From positions 930,001 to 994,000 of the forward strand of contig NZ_CP021648.1 in NCBI RefSeq assembly GCF_002176815.1: a DNA stretch of 64,000 nt, in the 5' to 3' direction. The notes under the pieces were generated by a model. That model was not told the DNA's origin and made no database searches. It worked only from the letters and a program-made list of their open reading frames with translations. Shown here in pieces: positions 45,503 through 55,754 of this stretch. The translations under genes and the position numbers were made by a program. The stretch is from Acidovorax sp. T1 (lineage in GTDB: Bacteria; Pseudomonadota; Gammaproteobacteria; Burkholderiales; Burkholderiaceae_C). Numbering within the stretch: the first letter of the stretch is position 1; every line of letters begins with the position of its first letter.

Positions 45503-46175
45503 TGACGTGGTGCTGGAGGCCAAGGGCCTGACCAAGCGCTTCACCGAAGGCCGCCTGGATGTGACCGTGCTGCAGGGCGTGGACTTGCAGATCCATGCCG
45601 GCGCAACGCTGGCCATCGTGGGCGCCTCGGGCTCGGGCAAAAGCACCTTGCTGCACCTGCTGGGCGGGCTGGATGCGCCCACTTCGGGCACGGTGCGCCT
45701 CAAGGGCGAAGAAATGTCCGCGCTGTCGGCCGAACGCCAGGGCCAGCTGCGCAACCAGCACCTGGGCTTTATCTACCAGTTCCACCACCTGCTGCCCGAG
45801 TTCAGCGCGCTCGACAACGTCGCCATGCCGCTGCGCATCCGCCGCCTGCCGCTGGCGCAATGCCGTGCAGAGGCCGAGCGGGTGCTTACCTCCGTCGGTT
45901 TGAAAGACCGCCTGCAGCACCGCCCGGCCGAGCTGTCGGGCGGCGAGCGCCAGCGGGTGGCCATTGCCCGCGCGCTGGTGACGCGGCCGGCCTGCGTGCT
46001 GGCCGACGAGCCCACCGGCAACCTCGACCGCAGCACGGCCGATGGCGTGTTTGACCTGATGCTGCAGCTGGCGCGCGACCAGGGCACCGCGTTTGTGATG
46101 GTGACGCACGACGAGTCGCTCGCCGCCCGCTGCGACCGCGTGGTGCGGCTGGTGGCAGGGCACCTGAGCGAGTGA
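45441..46175 (+). CDS. lolD: Lipoprotein-releasing ABC transporter ATPase LolD
   Basis: A 244-residue ABC ATPase. Walker [10 protein letters not shown] at 61-69, Q-loop [14 protein letters not shown], signature [15 protein letters not shown], Walker [12 protein letters not shown] and H-switch MVTHDES are all intact. The ATG at 45441 overlaps the end of lolC. The first 21 codons ([15 protein letters not shown] and so on) are written by a copy of the dispersed repeat and go beyond the usual LolD start near [11 protein letters not shown]; an internal GTG at 45507 could also be used. Confidence 0.95.
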   Translation: MNNVAASAYPESAKGQNGLKNDVVLEAKGLTKRFTEGRLDVTVLQGVDLQIHAGATLAIVGASGSGKSTLLHLLGGLDAPTSGTVRLKGEEMSALSAERQGQLRNQHLGFIYQFHHLLPEFSALDNVAMPLRIRRLPLAQCRAEAERVLTSVGLKDRLQHRPAELSGGERQRVAIARALVTRPACVLADEPTGNLDRSTADGVFDLMLQLARDQGTAFVMVTHDESLAARCDRVVRLVAGHLSE

Positions 46176-46217
46176 GGGCGTAGGCGTCGTTGGCCAGTGG
46201 CGTAGGGCCGGTGGCCC

Positions 46218-46727
46218 TTAGCGCGCGTTCCTCACGCGCAGCAGCTCGTCCAGGATCAGGCAGATCGCACCCACGGTGATGGCTGCATCGGCAATGTTGA
46301 ACGCCGGGAAATGCCAGCCGCGTACATGGACGTCGAGAAAATCGACCACATAGCCGTGCATCAGCCGGTCCACCACGTTGCCCACGGCGCCGCCAAGGAT
46401 GCTCGACAGCGCAAAGCAGAACAGCTTTTGCCCTGGGTGCGCGCGCAGTTGCCAGACGATGAACAGCGTGGCGGCCACGCCGATGCCCGTGAACAGCCAG
46501 CGCTGCCAGCCGCCCGCGTCGGCCAGAAACGAGAAGGCCGCGCCGGTGTTGTGCGCCCGCACGATGTTGAAGAAGCTGGTGATGGTGGTGGTGTCGCCCA
46601 ACTGGTAGTAGCCCAGGATCAGCGTCTTGGTGAACTGGTCGGCGATCAGGATGATGACCGCCCAGGCCAGCCAGGGCCACAGGCTGGCGCCCGAGCCGCG
46701 CACGAGCGAGGTGTTGCCCCGGGCCAT
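46218..46727 (-). CDS. lspA: Lipoprotein signal peptidase
   Basis: A 169-residue inner-membrane aspartic protease that cleaves prolipoprotein signal peptides. [20 protein letters not shown] starts the fold; [20 protein letters not shown] and [16 protein letters not shown] hold the two catalytic Asp. Four transmembrane helices are visible. The ATG at 46727 lies one base past the ileS stop, so the two genes are coupled. The frame continues upstream but only as antisense-like sequence. Confidence 0.96.
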   Translation of the reverse strand: MARGNTSLVRGSGASLWPWLAWAVIILIADQFTKTLILGYYQLGDTTTITSFFNIVRAHNTGAAFSFLADAGGWQRWLFTGIGVAATLFIVWQLRAHPGQKLFCFALSSILGGAVGNVVDRLMHGYVVDFLDVHVRGWHFPAFNIADAAITVGAICLILDELLRVRNAR

Positions 46728-46728
46728 C

Positions 46729-49572
46729 TCAGGCCACCTTGCGGTCTTCACCGCTGCCAAACAGGTTGCTGGTGCAGCGCCCGCACAGCGTGGGGTGGGC
46801 CGCGTCGTGGCCCACGTCGTCGCGGTAATGCCAGCAGCGCTCGCATTTGGCATCAGAACTGGCACTGGCGCTTACCTGCAAAGCGTCTCCAGCTATTAAT
46901 TCGATAGTGGATGTGATGAAGACGAACTTCAGGTCGTCACCCAGGCTGGCGAGCAGGGCGTGGTCTTCGGGTGCCGCCGTCAGCGTGACGCGGGCCTGCA
47001 GCGACGAGCCTACCTGGCTGGCGGCGCGCAGGGCTTCGATTTCTTTGTTCACCGCATCGCGGATCTCGCGGATGCGGCTCCACTTGGCCAGCAGGCCGTC
47101 GTCGCTTTGGCCCAGCGCCGAGAAGGTCTCCAGGAAGATCGACTCGGAATCGCCAAAGATCTTCCACGCCTCTTCGGCGGTGAAGCTCAGGAATGGCGCC
47201 ATCCAGCGCAGCATGGCGTGCGTGATCTGGTGCAGCGCGGTCTGGGCGCTGCGCCTCGCCAGGCTCTTGGGGGCGGTGGTGTAGAGGCGGTCCTTGAGCA
47301 CATCCAGGTAAAAGCCGCCCAGGTCTTCCGAGCAATACAGCTGCAGCTTGGCGACCACCGGGTGGAACTCGTACACCTTGTAATGGGCCAGGATGTTCTC
47401 CTGGAACTGCGCGGCGCGCACCAGCGCATAGCGGTCGATTTCGAGCATCTGCTCGAACGGCACGGCATCGTTGGCGGGGTCGAAGTCGCTCACGTTGGCC
47501 AGCAAGAAGCGCAGCGTGTTGCGGATGCGGCGGTAGGCATCGACCACGCGCGCCAGGATCTTGTCGTCAATGGCCAGGTCGCCCGAGTAGTCGGTGGCGG
47601 CGCACCACAGGCGGATGATTTCGGCGCCGAGCTTGCCGCTCACTTCTTGCGGCGAGACGGTGTTGCCGACCGACTTGCTCATCTTCTTGCCCTGGCCGTC
47701 CACCGTGAAGCCGTGCGTGAGCAGGCCGCGGTAGGGCGCGCGGCCATAGATGGCGCTGGCCAGCAGCAGCGAGCTGTGGAACCAGCCGCGGTGCTGGTCG
47801 TGGCCTTCGAGGTACAGGTCGGCCTCGGGGCCTTCGTCATGGTGCATGCTGCCGTGCGTGCCGCGCATCACATGCCAGAAGGTCGAGCCCGAGTCGAACC
47901 ACACTTCGAGAATGTCGGTGCTCTTGGTGTAGTGCGCGGCGTCCTCAGCACCCAGCACTTCCTCGGCCGTCATGCGGCTCCAGGCCTCGATGCCGCCCTC
48001 CTCGACGATGGACGCGGCCTGGTCGATGATCTCCATGGTGCGCGGGTGCAGCTCGCCCGAATCCTTGTGCAGGAAAAACGGCAGGGGCACGCCCCAGCTG
48101 CGCTGGCGCGAGATGCACCAGTCGGGCCGGCCGGCGATCATGTCGCGCAGGCGCGATTTGCCGTTTTCGGGGTAGAAGTGGGTCTGCTCGATGGCGGCCA
48201 GGGCGGTCTGGCGCAGCGTGCCAGGGGCCTTGTCGGTGGTGAACACGCCTTCGCCCTCGTCCATGCGCACGAACCACTGGGCGGCGGCGCGGTAGATCAC
48301 GGGCGTCTTGTGGCGCCAGCAGTGCGGGTAGCTGTGGGTGATGGTGGTGGTGCCCAGCAGGCGGCCCGCGGCCTGCAGCGCCTCGATGATGATCGGGCAG
48401 GCCTTCCAGATGTTGAGCCCGCCGAACAGCGCCAGCGATTCGTCATAGCGTCCGTTGCCCAGCACCGGGTTGAGGATGTCGTCGTACGGCATGCCGTGCG
48501 CCATGCAGGAGTTGAAATCTTCCACGCCATAGGCGGGCGACGAGTGCACCAGGCCCGTGCCGTCGGTGGCCGTGGCGTATTCGGCCAGGTACACGGGCGA
48601 CAGGCGGCGGTAGCCGGCATCCACATCGTGCAGTGGGTGCTCGAACTCGATGCCCGCGAGCTTTTCGCCCTGGGCCACGGCCAGCACCTGGCCTTGCAGG
48701 TTCCAGCGCTGCAGGCAGGATTCGACCAGGGTTTCGGCCACGATCAGCAGGCCGCGCTCGGTGTCGACCAGCGCATAGGGCAGATCGGGGTTGAGGTTGA
48801 GCGCCTGGTTGGCGGGGATGGTCCAGGCGGTGGTGGTCCAGATGACGGCGAAGGCGTCTTTCTGTAACGCGGACAGGCCGAAGGCGGCGGCCAGCCGGGC
48901 CGGGTCGTGCGCCTTGAAGGCCACGTCCAGCGTCTGGCTTTTCTTGTCCTGGTATTCGATCTCGAACTCGGCCAGCGACGAGCCGCAGTCAAAGCACCAG
49001 TACACGGGCTTGAGGCCGCGGTACACGTAGCCGCGCTCCATCACGCGCTTCAAGGCGCGCAACTCGCCCGCCTCGCTGGCGAAGTTCATGGTCTTGTAGG
49101 GGTTGTCCCAGTCGCCCAGCACGCCCAGGCGCTTGAAGTCGGCCATCTGCTGCGCGATCTGCTCGGTGGCAAAGGCGCGGCCCTTGGCCTGCATCTCGTC
49201 GCGCGGCAGGTTGCGGCCATGCAGCTTTTCGATGGCGTTCTCGATCGGCAGGCCATGGCAGTCCCAGCCGGGCACATACAGCGCGTCAAAGCCTTCGAGC
49301 TGGCGCGCCTTGGTGATCATGTCCTTCAAGATCTTGTTGACCGCGTGGCCGATGTGCAGTTGCCCGTTGGCATAGGGCGGGCCGTCGTGCAGGATGAACT
49401 TGGGCTTGCCGCAGCGCGCGTCGCGCAGCTTTTTGTAGATGCCCTGGTCTTCCCACTCCTTGACCCAGCCTGGCTCGCGCTTGGGCAAGTCGCCGCGCAT
49501 TGGGAAGGGCGTGTCGGGCAGGTTCAGCGTGCTGCGGTAGTCGGTGGGTGCGGGGCTGGCGTTGTCGGACAT
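46729..49572 (-). CDS. ileS: Isoleucyl-tRNA synthetase
   Basis: A 947-residue class I synthetase. HIGH motif [21 protein letters not shown] motif [15 protein letters not shown]1 editing domain including [16 protein letters not shown], tRNA-binding helical domain, and a C-terminal zinc site [12 protein letters not shown] with CGRC. Length is normal apart from a short stretch ([20 protein letters not shown]) before the zinc site that is encoded by a copy of the dispersed repeat. It is the middle gene of a ribF-ileS-lspA unit. Confidence 0.97.
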   Translation of the reverse strand: MSDNASPAPTDYRSTLNLPDTPFPMRGDLPKREPGWVKEWEDQGIYKKLRDARCGKPKFILHDGPPYANGQLHIGHAVNKILKDMITKARQLEGFDALYVPGWDCHGLPIENAIEKLHGRNLPRDEMQAKGRAFATEQIAQQMADFKRLGVLGDWDNPYKTMNFASEAGELRALKRVMERGYVYRGLKPVYWCFDCGSSLAEFEIEYQDKKSQTLDVAFKAHDPARLAAAFGLSALQKDAFAVIWTTTAWTIPANQALNLNPDLPYALVDTERGLLIVAETLVESCLQRWNLQGQVLAVAQGEKLAGIEFEHPLHDVDAGYRRLSPVYLAEYATATDGTGLVHSSPAYGVEDFNSCMAHGMPYDDILNPVLGNGRYDESLALFGGLNIWKACPIIIEALQAAGRLLGTTTITHSYPHCWRHKTPVIYRAAAQWFVRMDEGEGVFTTDKAPGTLRQTALAAIEQTHFYPENGKSRLRDMIAGRPDWCISRQRSWGVPLPFFLHKDSGELHPRTMEIIDQAASIVEEGGIEAWSRMTAEEVLGAEDAAHYTKSTDILEVWFDSGSTFWHVMRGTHGSMHHDEGPEADLYLEGHDQHRGWFHSSLLLASAIYGRAPYRGLLTHGFTVDGQGKKMSKSVGNTVSPQEVSGKLGAEIIRLWCAATDYSGDLAIDDKILARVVDAYRRIRNTLRFLLANVSDFDPANDAVPFEQMLEIDRYALVRAAQFQENILAHYKVYEFHPVVAKLQLYCSEDLGGFYLDVLKDRLYTTAPKSLARRSAQTALHQITHAMLRWMAPFLSFTAEEAWKIFGDSESIFLETFSALGQSDDGLLAKWSRIREIRDAVNKEIEALRAASQVGSSLQARVTLTAAPEDHALLASLGDDLKFVFITSTIELIAGDALQVSASASSDAKCERCWHYRDDVGHDAAHPTLCGRCTSNLFGSGEDRKVA
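46850..46906 (-). repeat. Dispersed hairpin repeat, copy J, inside ileS
   Basis: On the minus strand: GAATTAATAGCTGGAGACGC, TTTGCAGGTAAGCGCCAGTG, CCAGTT. It matches copy D closely and is translated in frame as part of IleS just before its CERC zinc motif. Confidence 0.75.
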
Positions 49573-49680
49573 GGATAAGCCTTAAAGCGGGGCATTGCGG
49601 GGCGGGCCCGGGTCAAAACGGGAAGAGGGCAAGAGAGGCGAAGGGGGTCGCCCGAGCAGGCGCTGCGCAGGGCAGCCACC

Positions 49681-50730
49681 TCAAATTCGGTCGCGCGTGG
49701 TCTGGCGCCGGGTCTCGGTATCGGAGGGGGCGTGGGCCGAGGCAAAGTAGGCACGCGCATCGGCGCAGTCTTTGGCAATGCCCGCCGTCAGGGCATCGAG
49801 ACCGTCGTATTTCAGCTCGTCGTGCAGTTTGTGCAGCAGTTCCACGCGGATGATTTTACCGTACGCCCCTTCGGGCCCCAGATTGGCGGGCCAGGTCAGG
49901 CAATGGGTTTCAAGCAGCACGCGGCCCCCGTTCACATCTGCCGGATCGAGCGAGGGGCGCACGCCCAGGTTGGCCACACCTGGCAGCGGCGCGTCACCGA
50001 GGCCGTGCACCAGCACGGCAAAGATGCCGCTGGCGGCGGGCTTCCAGTGGGCAAAGCGCAGGTTGAGGGTGCGAAAACCATCCCCGGCCTCGGCGTTGCT
50101 GGCGCCCAGGGCACGCCCGAGCTTGCGCCCATGCACCACATGGCCGCTGATGGTGTAGGGCCGGCCCAGCAGGCGGGCAGCGGCAGCCATGTCGCCGCGC
50201 TGCAGGGCATCGCGCACGGCCGAGCTGGACACGCGCAGCCCGTGCACCTCGTAACTGTTCATGCGTGCCACGTCAAAGCCCTGGGCTGGGCCGGCGGCGT
50301 CGAGCATGGCGTAGTCGCCCGCACGCTGGGCGCCAAAGCGGAAATCATCGCCCACCAGCACATAGCGTGCCCCCAGGCCGCGCACCAGCACTTCGTCGAT
50401 GAAGGCCTGGGGCGGCTGGGCAGCCAGCCGGGCGTCGAACGGCAGCACCACCGTTTGCTGCACGCCGCAGCGCTGCAGTTCGGTGAGCTTGTCGCGCAGC
50501 GTGCCGATGCGTGCCGGGGCCAGATCGGGCTTGTGGTGCACGCCCGCGAAATAGTCGCGCGGATGGGGCTCGAAGGTCAGCACGCAGCTTTCCACGCCCC
50601 GGTGCGCAGCTTCGCTGTTCAGCAAGGCCAGCATGGCCTGGTGGCCCCGGTGCACACCGTCGAAATTGCCAATGGTCAGCGCGCAGGCGCGGGCGATGCC
50701 CGGGTGGTGAAAGCCGCGAAAAATCTTCAT
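49681..50730 (-). CDS. ribF: Bifunctional riboflavin kinase/FAD synthetase
   Basis: A 349-residue enzyme making FMN and FAD. The N-terminal adenylyltransferase has LTIGNFDGVHRGHQAMLALL and VLVGDDFRFGAQRAGDYA with the SSSAVRDAL turn. The C-terminal kinase has HGRKLGRALGASNAE and RPSLDPADVNGGRVLLETH. A short insertion (ASNAEAGDG) interrupts the kinase phosphate loop just before FRTLNLRF, where homologs usually read straight through; the enzyme may still work. It precedes ileS by 108 bp. Confidence 0.95.
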   Translation of the reverse strand: MKIFRGFHHPGIARACALTIGNFDGVHRGHQAMLALLNSEAAHRGVESCVLTFEPHPRDYFAGVHHKPDLAPARIGTLRDKLTELQRCGVQQTVVLPFDARLAAQPPQAFIDEVLVRGLGARYVLVGDDFRFGAQRAGDYAMLDAAGPAQGFDVARMNSYEVHGLRVSSSAVRDALQRGDMAAAARLLGRPYTISGHVVHGRKLGRALGASNAEAGDGFRTLNLRFAHWKPAASGIFAVLVHGLGDAPLPGVANLGVRPSLDPADVNGGRVLLETHCLTWPANLGPEGAYGKIIRVELLHKLHDELKYDGLDALTAGIAKDCADARAYFASAHAPSDTETRRQTTRDRI

Positions 50731-50734
50731 CGGT

Positions 50735-50791
50735 TTGATATTGTTTTGATAGCAGCTTGCGCTGATGCATCAAGCACGAGACGCCAATTTG
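50735..50791 (+). repeat. Dispersed hairpin repeat, degenerate copy K
   Basis: TTGTTTTGATAGCAGCTTGC, GCTGATGCATCAAGCACGAG, ACGCC match the repeat with several changes. It lies just upstream of ribF. Confidence 0.55.
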
Positions 50792-50986
50792 TCATGAAAT
50801 CGGAGTATATTGTGACCCATGGCTTGCCCCGCGCAGGGCTGCCCGCGAGACATCTGCGTTCAGAATCCTTTAGGACTTGCGCAATTCGGGATGCAACAAC
50901 CGCCTTTTCCCAGGGGCGAGCCACTTGTGAGAGTCCTGTTTTGCGTAAGTCATGTCCTTGTGTACTTTTGTTCCAGGAGGCGTGTT

Positions 50987-51544
50987 TTGAAGGTCTTGAA
51001 GCTGTCAGCCCAAGGGCTGCCCCAATCGTGGATCACGTTGGAGCAGGCGGTGATTCACTATGCCGCCGGAGAGGTGCGCTGGGAATCGGGCGGACAGATC
51101 GCCCGTTTCCGGGGCGGCTACAGCGCCATCACGGGCGAGCAATCGGTGATTGCCGTCAACAGCATCATCGGCACGCGTGGCGTGCCGGGCATCAACCCCT
51201 TCGATCTCAAGCCCAGCCTCACCAACAGCAAGCTGTTTGCGCGCGATCGCAACATTTGCGCCTATTGCGGTGGGCACTTTCACGAAGAAGACCTCACGCG
51301 CGAGCACATCGTGCCTTTTGCGCGCAACGGGCAGAACCACTGGATGAACGTGGTCACCGCCTGCCGCCCCTGCAACCACCGCAAGGGCCCGCGCACGCCC
51401 GAGCAGGCCCACATGCCGCTGCTGTATGCGCCCTATGTGCCCAGCCTGTGGGAAGACTTCATCCTGCGCAACCGGCGCATCCTGGCCGACCAGATGGAGT
51501 TTTTGATGGCGCATGTGCCCAAATCGTCGCGCCTGCTGGTGTGA
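50987..51544 (+). CDS. HNH endonuclease
   Basis: A 185-residue HNH-family nuclease. LFARDRNICAYCGGHFHEED and TACRPCNHRKG give two CxxC zinc pairs around the LTREHIVPFARNGQNHWMN catalytic HNH segment. The TTG start at 50987 has GGAGG six bases upstream; upstream codons in the same frame are not supported. Stand-alone HNH proteins of this type are common in betaproteobacterial core genomes, with no defined role. Confidence 0.88.
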   Translation: MKVLKLSAQGLPQSWITLEQAVIHYAAGEVRWESGGQIARFRGGYSAITGEQSVIAVNSIIGTRGVPGINPFDLKPSLTNSKLFARDRNICAYCGGHFHEEDLTREHIVPFARNGQNHWMNVVTACRPCNHRKGPRTPEQAHMPLLYAPYVPSLWEDFILRNRRILADQMEFLMAHVPKSSRLLV

Positions 51545-51640
51545 AGGGGCTGCCGGCCGCCTGTTTATTGCGGCGCACACGGCCTTCGTCCCAGGCCGTT
51601 TGGCTGTGGTCCAATAGGCGTTTTCCCTTGGTTTTTTGGC

Positions 51641-52582
51641 ATGATCGTTCGTGATCGCCCCTCCGGGCTACGGTTGTTTCTGGTGCTGCGCGGCTCGGTG
51701 CTGCAGCGCATTCGCCTCACCCTGCTGCTCAACATCCTGCTGGCGACGCTGGTCACCCTGCTGCATGGCAACTTGTTCACGCTCAAGATCACGCTCACTG
51801 CCATTCCCTTCACCCTGATTGGCCTGCCACTGGCCATTTTTCTGGGGTTTCGCAACACCACCGCCTACGACCGCTATTGGGAAGCCCGCAAGCTGTGGGG
51901 CGAGATCGTGCACCGCACCCGCTCGCTGTCGCGCCAGTGCCTGGGCCTGATGAACCTGCCCGCGCCGCTGGACGCCGCCCGGCGTGACGACGATGTGCGG
52001 GTGCGCATGGTGCACCGGGCCATTGCCTTTGTGCATGCGCTGCGGCTGCAACTGCGCGATCAGCGCGATGACGCGGTGCTGCAGCGCTGGCTGACTGCAG
52101 CCGAGTTTGAAAAGGCGCGCAGCACGTCGAACCCCGCCGACACCATCATGCTGCACATGGGGCGCGACCTGGGCGAGTGCGTGCGCCGGGGCCAGATCGA
52201 GCCTTGTCTGGCGGCATCGGTGGATGCCACGCTGTCGTCCCTCACCGCTGCTGGCGCATCGTGCGAGCGCATCAAGAACACGCCGGTGCCGTTTTCCTAC
52301 ACTCTGCTGCTGCACCGCACGGCGTACATGTATTGCTTTTTGCTGCCCTTCGGGCTGGTGGATACCACGGGGTTCATGACGCCCTTTGTGGTGGGCATCG
52401 TGGCCTACACCTTCTTTGGCCTGGATGCGCTGGGCGACGAGATCGAGGAGCCCTTCGGTCTGGAAAGCAACGACCTACCGCTCGACACCCTGTGCCGGGC
52501 CATCGAGATCAATTTGCGGGAATCGCTGGGCGAGAAAGACCTGCCGGCGCCCTTGCTGCCCGTGAATTTCAGGCTGACCTGA
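51641..52582 (+). CDS. Bestrophin-family membrane protein
   Basis: A 313-residue bestrophin/UPF0187 protein. The hydrophobic segments LTLLLNILLATLVTLLHG, AIPFTLIGLPLAIFLGFRNT, FSYTLLLHRTAYMYCFLLPF and VVGIVAYTFFGLDALGDEIE fit its four-helix layout. AYDRYWEARKLWGEIVHRTR and GDEIEEPFG are conserved. Bacterial bestrophins form cation- or anion-selective pentameric channels. The role here is unknown. Confidence 0.9.
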   Translation: MIVRDRPSGLRLFLVLRGSVLQRIRLTLLLNILLATLVTLLHGNLFTLKITLTAIPFTLIGLPLAIFLGFRNTTAYDRYWEARKLWGEIVHRTRSLSRQCLGLMNLPAPLDAARRDDDVRVRMVHRAIAFVHALRLQLRDQRDDAVLQRWLTAAEFEKARSTSNPADTIMLHMGRDLGECVRRGQIEPCLAASVDATLSSLTAAGASCERIKNTPVPFSYTLLLHRTAYMYCFLLPFGLVDTTGFMTPFVVGIVAYTFFGLDALGDEIEEPFGLESNDLPLDTLCRAIEINLRESLGEKDLPAPLLPVNFRLT

Positions 52583-52617
52583 ACGATGGCTGCGGGCGGG
52601 GTGGCGCGGCAACGAAG

Positions 52618-52637
52618 AACCGCCCTCGGGCGGTTTT
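52618..52637. terminator. Bidirectional terminator between bestrophin and acyl-CoA dehydrogenase genes
   Basis: AACCGCC, loop CTCG, GGCGGTT then TTCC. A 7-bp stem between two convergent genes. Confidence 0.75.
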
Positions 52638-52659
52638 CCGTTGGGCCAGACCCGCACTT

Positions 52660-53775
52660 TCAGGCAAACACGCCTGCGGTGTCTTGCATGCGAGCGGACA
52701 CTTCGCCCAGGTGGTGCAGCGTGTCGCCAAAGGTCACTTCCAGCTGGGTGAGCTTCTTGAAGTAGTGGCTCACGATGTATTCGTCCGTCACGCCGATGCC
52801 GCCATGCAGTTGCACGGCCTGTTGGCCCACAAAGCGCATCGACTGGCCCAGTTGCACCTTGGCGCGGGCCATGGCGGCGCGGCGTTCGGCGGTGGGGGCG
52901 CCCAGCTTGAGGCTGGCGTAGTAGCTCATCGAGCGGGCCAATTCGAGCTGCATCTTCATGTCGGCCACGCGGTGGCGCAGGGCCTGGAAGCTGGCAATGA
53001 ACACGCCGAACTGCTTGCGCTGGTTCATGTATTCGACGGTGATGGCCACGGTCTTGTCCATCACACCCACGGCCTCGGCGCAGGTGGCGGCGATGCCGGT
53101 GTCCACAGCCAGCTCCAGCGCGGCCAGGCCGTCGGTGGTGATGAGGGTGGCGGGGGCGTTGTTGAGCTTCAACTCGGCGGCGCGGCTGCCGTCTTGCGTG
53201 ACGTAACCCTGCGTGGTCACGCCAGTGGCCGTGCGCTCGACCAGGAAGAGGGCGATTTGGCCGCCGAGCTGTGCGGGCACGATGAAGGCGTCGGCCTTGT
53301 CACCGGCTGCCACTACGCTTTTGATAGCTGTTACCGCATATCCTGATTGCGCTGGGGCCGCTTTTGCCTCGCAAACGTCCAAACGGTAGCGCGCCTTGCG
53401 CTCCTGCTGCGCCAGCACCACCAGCGCCTCGCCACTGGCCACGCGGGGCAGCCAGGCCGATTGCACGTCGGCGGGGGCGTAGTGCGACAGCACGCTGCTG
53501 GCCATGAAGGCCTGGGCAATGGGCTCCAGCACGATGCCGCGGCCCAGCTCTTCGGCCACGACCATCGCGTCGATGGCGCCCTGGCCCATGCCGTCGTGTG
53601 CTTCGGGCACGGTCAGGGCGGTCAGGCCCAGCTCGGCCAGCTCGTTCCAGGCGGCGCGGTCAAAACCGCCAGCGGCCACCGCGGCGCGGCGACGCTCAAA
53701 GGTGTAGCCCTTGTCCACCCACTTGCGCACGGCGTCGCGCAGTTGTTCCTGGTCGTCAGAAAAATCGAAATCCAT
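52660..53775 (-). CDS. Acyl-CoA dehydrogenase, PimD-like small subunit
   Basis: A 371-residue flavoprotein of the acyl-CoA dehydrogenase family. FDFSDDQEQLRDAVRKWVDK starts the N-terminal helical domain, GQGAIDAMVVAEELGRG and RKQFGVFIASFQALRHRVAD are conserved, and LHGGIGVTDEYIVSHYFKKL near the end is the flavin-contact motif. Sequence and pairing with the upstream gene resemble the small subunit of pimeloyl-CoA-type dehydrogenases. A dispersed repeat is translated within it (AKAAPAQSGYAVTAIKSVV). Confidence 0.85.
   Translation of the reverse strand: MDFDFSDDQEQLRDAVRKWVDKGYTFERRRAAVAAGGFDRAAWNELAELGLTALTVPEAHDGMGQGAIDAMVVAEELGRGIVLEPIAQAFMASSVLSHYAPADVQSAWLPRVASGEALVVLAQQERKARYRLDVCEAKAAPAQSGYAVTAIKSVVAAGDKADAFIVPAQLGGQIALFLVERTATGVTTQGYVTQDGSRAAELKLNNAPATLITTDGLAALELAVDTGIAATCAEAVGVMDKTVAITVEYMNQRKQFGVFIASFQALRHRVADMKMQLELARSMSYYASLKLGAPTAERRAAMARAKVQLGQSMRFVGQQAVQLHGGIGVTDEYIVSHYFKKLTQLEVTFGDTLHHLGEVSARMQDTAGVFA
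53312..53368 (+). repeat. Dispersed hairpin repeat, copy H, inside an acyl-CoA dehydrogenase gene
   Basis: CTTTTGATAGCTGTTACCGC, ATATCCTGATTGCGCTGGGG, CCGCTTTTGCC. It matches the family at most positions and is translated in frame on the opposite strand. Confidence 0.7.
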
Positions 53776-53799
53776 GTTCTTGTCTCCTGGAACTTGGGA

Positions 53800-54981
53800 T
53801 CAGCCGAGGACGGTCTGAGCCACGATATTGCGCTGCACTTCGTTGGAGCCACCGTAAATCGTGGTCTTGCGCAGGTTGAAGTAAGTGGACGCCAGCGGGG
53901 CGTTGGCGGTGACGCCGCCAGGGAAGTTGCCCTGCCAGCCGGCCTCCATGGCCTCTTCGATGAAGGGCATGGCAAAGGGGCCAGCGGCCAGCATCATCAG
54001 CTCGGCGTAGCGCTGCTGGATCTCGCTGCCCTTGATCTTGAGCAGGCCCGCGATGTCGAGCGAGTTCTTGCCCGACTTCTCGTTGGATAGCACGCGCAGC
54101 ACCAGCATTTCCAGCGCGACGATGTCCACTTCGAGCAGCGCGATCTGGTCGCGGAAGCGTTGGTCGTCCCACACGCCTTCGGTCTTGGCGATGCGTTTGA
54201 GGCGCTCCAGTTCGCGCTTGCTGCGGTTCACGTCGGCGATGTTGGTGCGCTCGTGGCTCAGCAGGTGCTTGGCGTAGGTCCAGCCCTTGTTTTCTTCGCC
54301 AATCAGGTTCTCGGCAGGTACTTCGACGTTGTCGAAGAACACTTCGTTGACTTCGCACTCGCCGTCCAGCAGCTTGATGGGGCGCACAGTGACGCCCTTT
54401 GACTTCATGTCCAGCAGCAGGAAGGAGATGCCGGTCTGGGGCTTGCCCTCGGTGCTGGTGCGCACCAGGTTGAACATCCAGTCGCCGTGCTGGCCCAGGG
54501 TGGTCCAGGTCTTTTGGCCGTTGACGATGTACTTGTCGCCCACGCGCTCGGCGCGGGTCTTGACGCTGGCCAGGTCCGAGCCCGAGCCGGGTTCGCTGTA
54601 GCCCTGGCTCCACCACACCTCGCCGCTGGCGATGCCGGGCAAGAAGCGCTTTTGCTGCTCGGCATTGCCAAACGCCATGATCACCGGGGCCACCATCACG
54701 GGGCCGAAGGGGATGATGCGGGGCGCGCCAGCCAGCGCGCACTCTTCTTCAAACAAGTGCTTTTGCACAGCCGTCCAGCCGGGGCCGCCAAACTCTTTGG
54801 GCCAGCCAAAACCCAGCCAGCCTTTTTTACCCAGAATCTTGGCCCAGCCCTGCATGTCTGCGCGGGTCAGGCGCAAGGCGTTGTGGACCTTGTGAGAGAT
54901 TTCTTTGGGCAGATTGGCGTGAACCCAGGCGCGAACTTCTTCGCGGAAGGCCTGCTCTTCGGGGGTGAATGCGAGATCCAT
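53800..54981 (-). CDS. Acyl-CoA dehydrogenase, PimC-like large subunit
   Basis: A 393-residue acyl-CoA dehydrogenase. MDLAFTPEEQAFREEVRAWV, GPGWTAVQKHLFEEECALAG, WWSQGYSEPGSGSDLASVKT and the C-terminal STYFNLRKTTIYGGSNEVQR are typical; the usual catalytic Glu position is in the C-terminal helix. It is followed 24 bp later by the smaller partner. The pair resembles pimeloyl-CoA dehydrogenase subunits used for dicarboxylate or aromatic-ring degradation. The substrate is not certain. Confidence 0.87.
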   Translation of the reverse strand: MDLAFTPEEQAFREEVRAWVHANLPKEISHKVHNALRLTRADMQGWAKILGKKGWLGFGWPKEFGGPGWTAVQKHLFEEECALAGAPRIIPFGPVMVAPVIMAFGNAEQQKRFLPGIASGEVWWSQGYSEPGSGSDLASVKTRAERVGDKYIVNGQKTWTTLGQHGDWMFNLVRTSTEGKPQTGISFLLLDMKSKGVTVRPIKLLDGECEVNEVFFDNVEVPAENLIGEENKGWTYAKHLLSHERTNIADVNRSKRELERLKRIAKTEGVWDDQRFRDQIALLEVDIVALEMLVLRVLSNEKSGKNSLDIAGLLKIKGSEIQQRYAELMMLAAGPFAMPFIEEAMEAGWQGNFPGGVTANAPLASTYFNLRKTTIYGGSNEVQRNIVAQTVLG

Positions 54982-55028
54982 GCGGTGCGTCTCCTAATGA
55001 TTCTGTGTTTGTAGCACGGTCGTTCGTT

Positions 55029-55730
55029 TTAGGCCTGTCCGGGTGGTGACATTGGACTGAAGTCAGGTGAAATACCCAGCTCGGCGCACAGCCGCTGCAC
55101 GGTGTTGCGCAGGCTCGCCACTTCGGCCTCCAGGGCGTCCACGCGGGCATGCAATGCGGGCGATGGGTTGGAGCCCGCACTGCCTGCGGGCGCATGGCTG
55201 GCGGTGGTGTCCACCGGCCCGCACATCAAGTGCGCCCAGCGCTGCTCGCGGGCGCCGGGGGCGCGGGGCAACTGCACCACCAGCGGGCCGCCCTTTTCGG
55301 CACTGCGCTCCTGCAGTTCGTCCAGAAAGGCTTCGACTGACGAAATGTCGGCAAACCGGTACCAGCGCTCGGCGTTGATGCGCAACTCGCCCGCCGTCTG
55401 CGGGCCGCGCAGCATCAAGAGGCCCAGCAGCACGGCCGACTGCTCGGGCACCCCCACGCCGCGCTGAAAGTTGTGTTCCCAGCGCGTGGTGCGGTTGCCG
55501 CTGCTCTCAAACGCCAGGGTCAGCAGCTTGAGCGAATCCAGCGCCTCTTGCGCCTCAGCGTCGCTGAGGTTCATCACCGGGTCGCGGCTGGTTTTCTGGT
55601 TGCAGCCCGTCAGCAGGCCGTTGAGCGACATGGGGTAGCTGTCGGGCACGGTGCGGGCCTTCTCCATCAGGGTGGCGAGCACGCGGGCTTCGTTGGGAGT
55701 GAGGGGACGGGTCGCAGGATCAAAAGGCAT
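55029..55730 (-). CDS. YceH/DUF480-family winged-helix protein
   Basis: A 233-residue DUF480 protein. [40 protein letters not shown] and [20 protein letters not shown] are the conserved tandem winged-helix segments. The C-terminal tail has a short coiled coil ([20 protein letters not shown]). The role is unknown. It is divergent from purN with 24 bp between starts. Confidence 0.9.
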   Translation of the reverse strand: MPFDPATRPLTPNEARVLATLMEKARTVPDSYPMSLNGLLTGCNQKTSRDPVMNLSDAEAQEALDSLKLLTLAFESSGNRTTRWEHNFQRGVGVPEQSAVLLGLLMLRGPQTAGELRINAERWYRFADISSVEAFLDELQERSAEKGGPLVVQLPRAPGAREQRWAHLMCGPVDTTASHAPAGSAGSNPSPALHARVDALEAEVASLRNTVQRLCAELGISPDFSPMSPPGQA

Positions 55731-55754
55731 GGCAGGGATAATCCGGGGCAATTT

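Noticed and set aside
46960..48867. A plus-strand frame of 635 codons opposite ileS
   Set aside because: It is the antisense shadow of ileS with no domain or ribosome-binding site.
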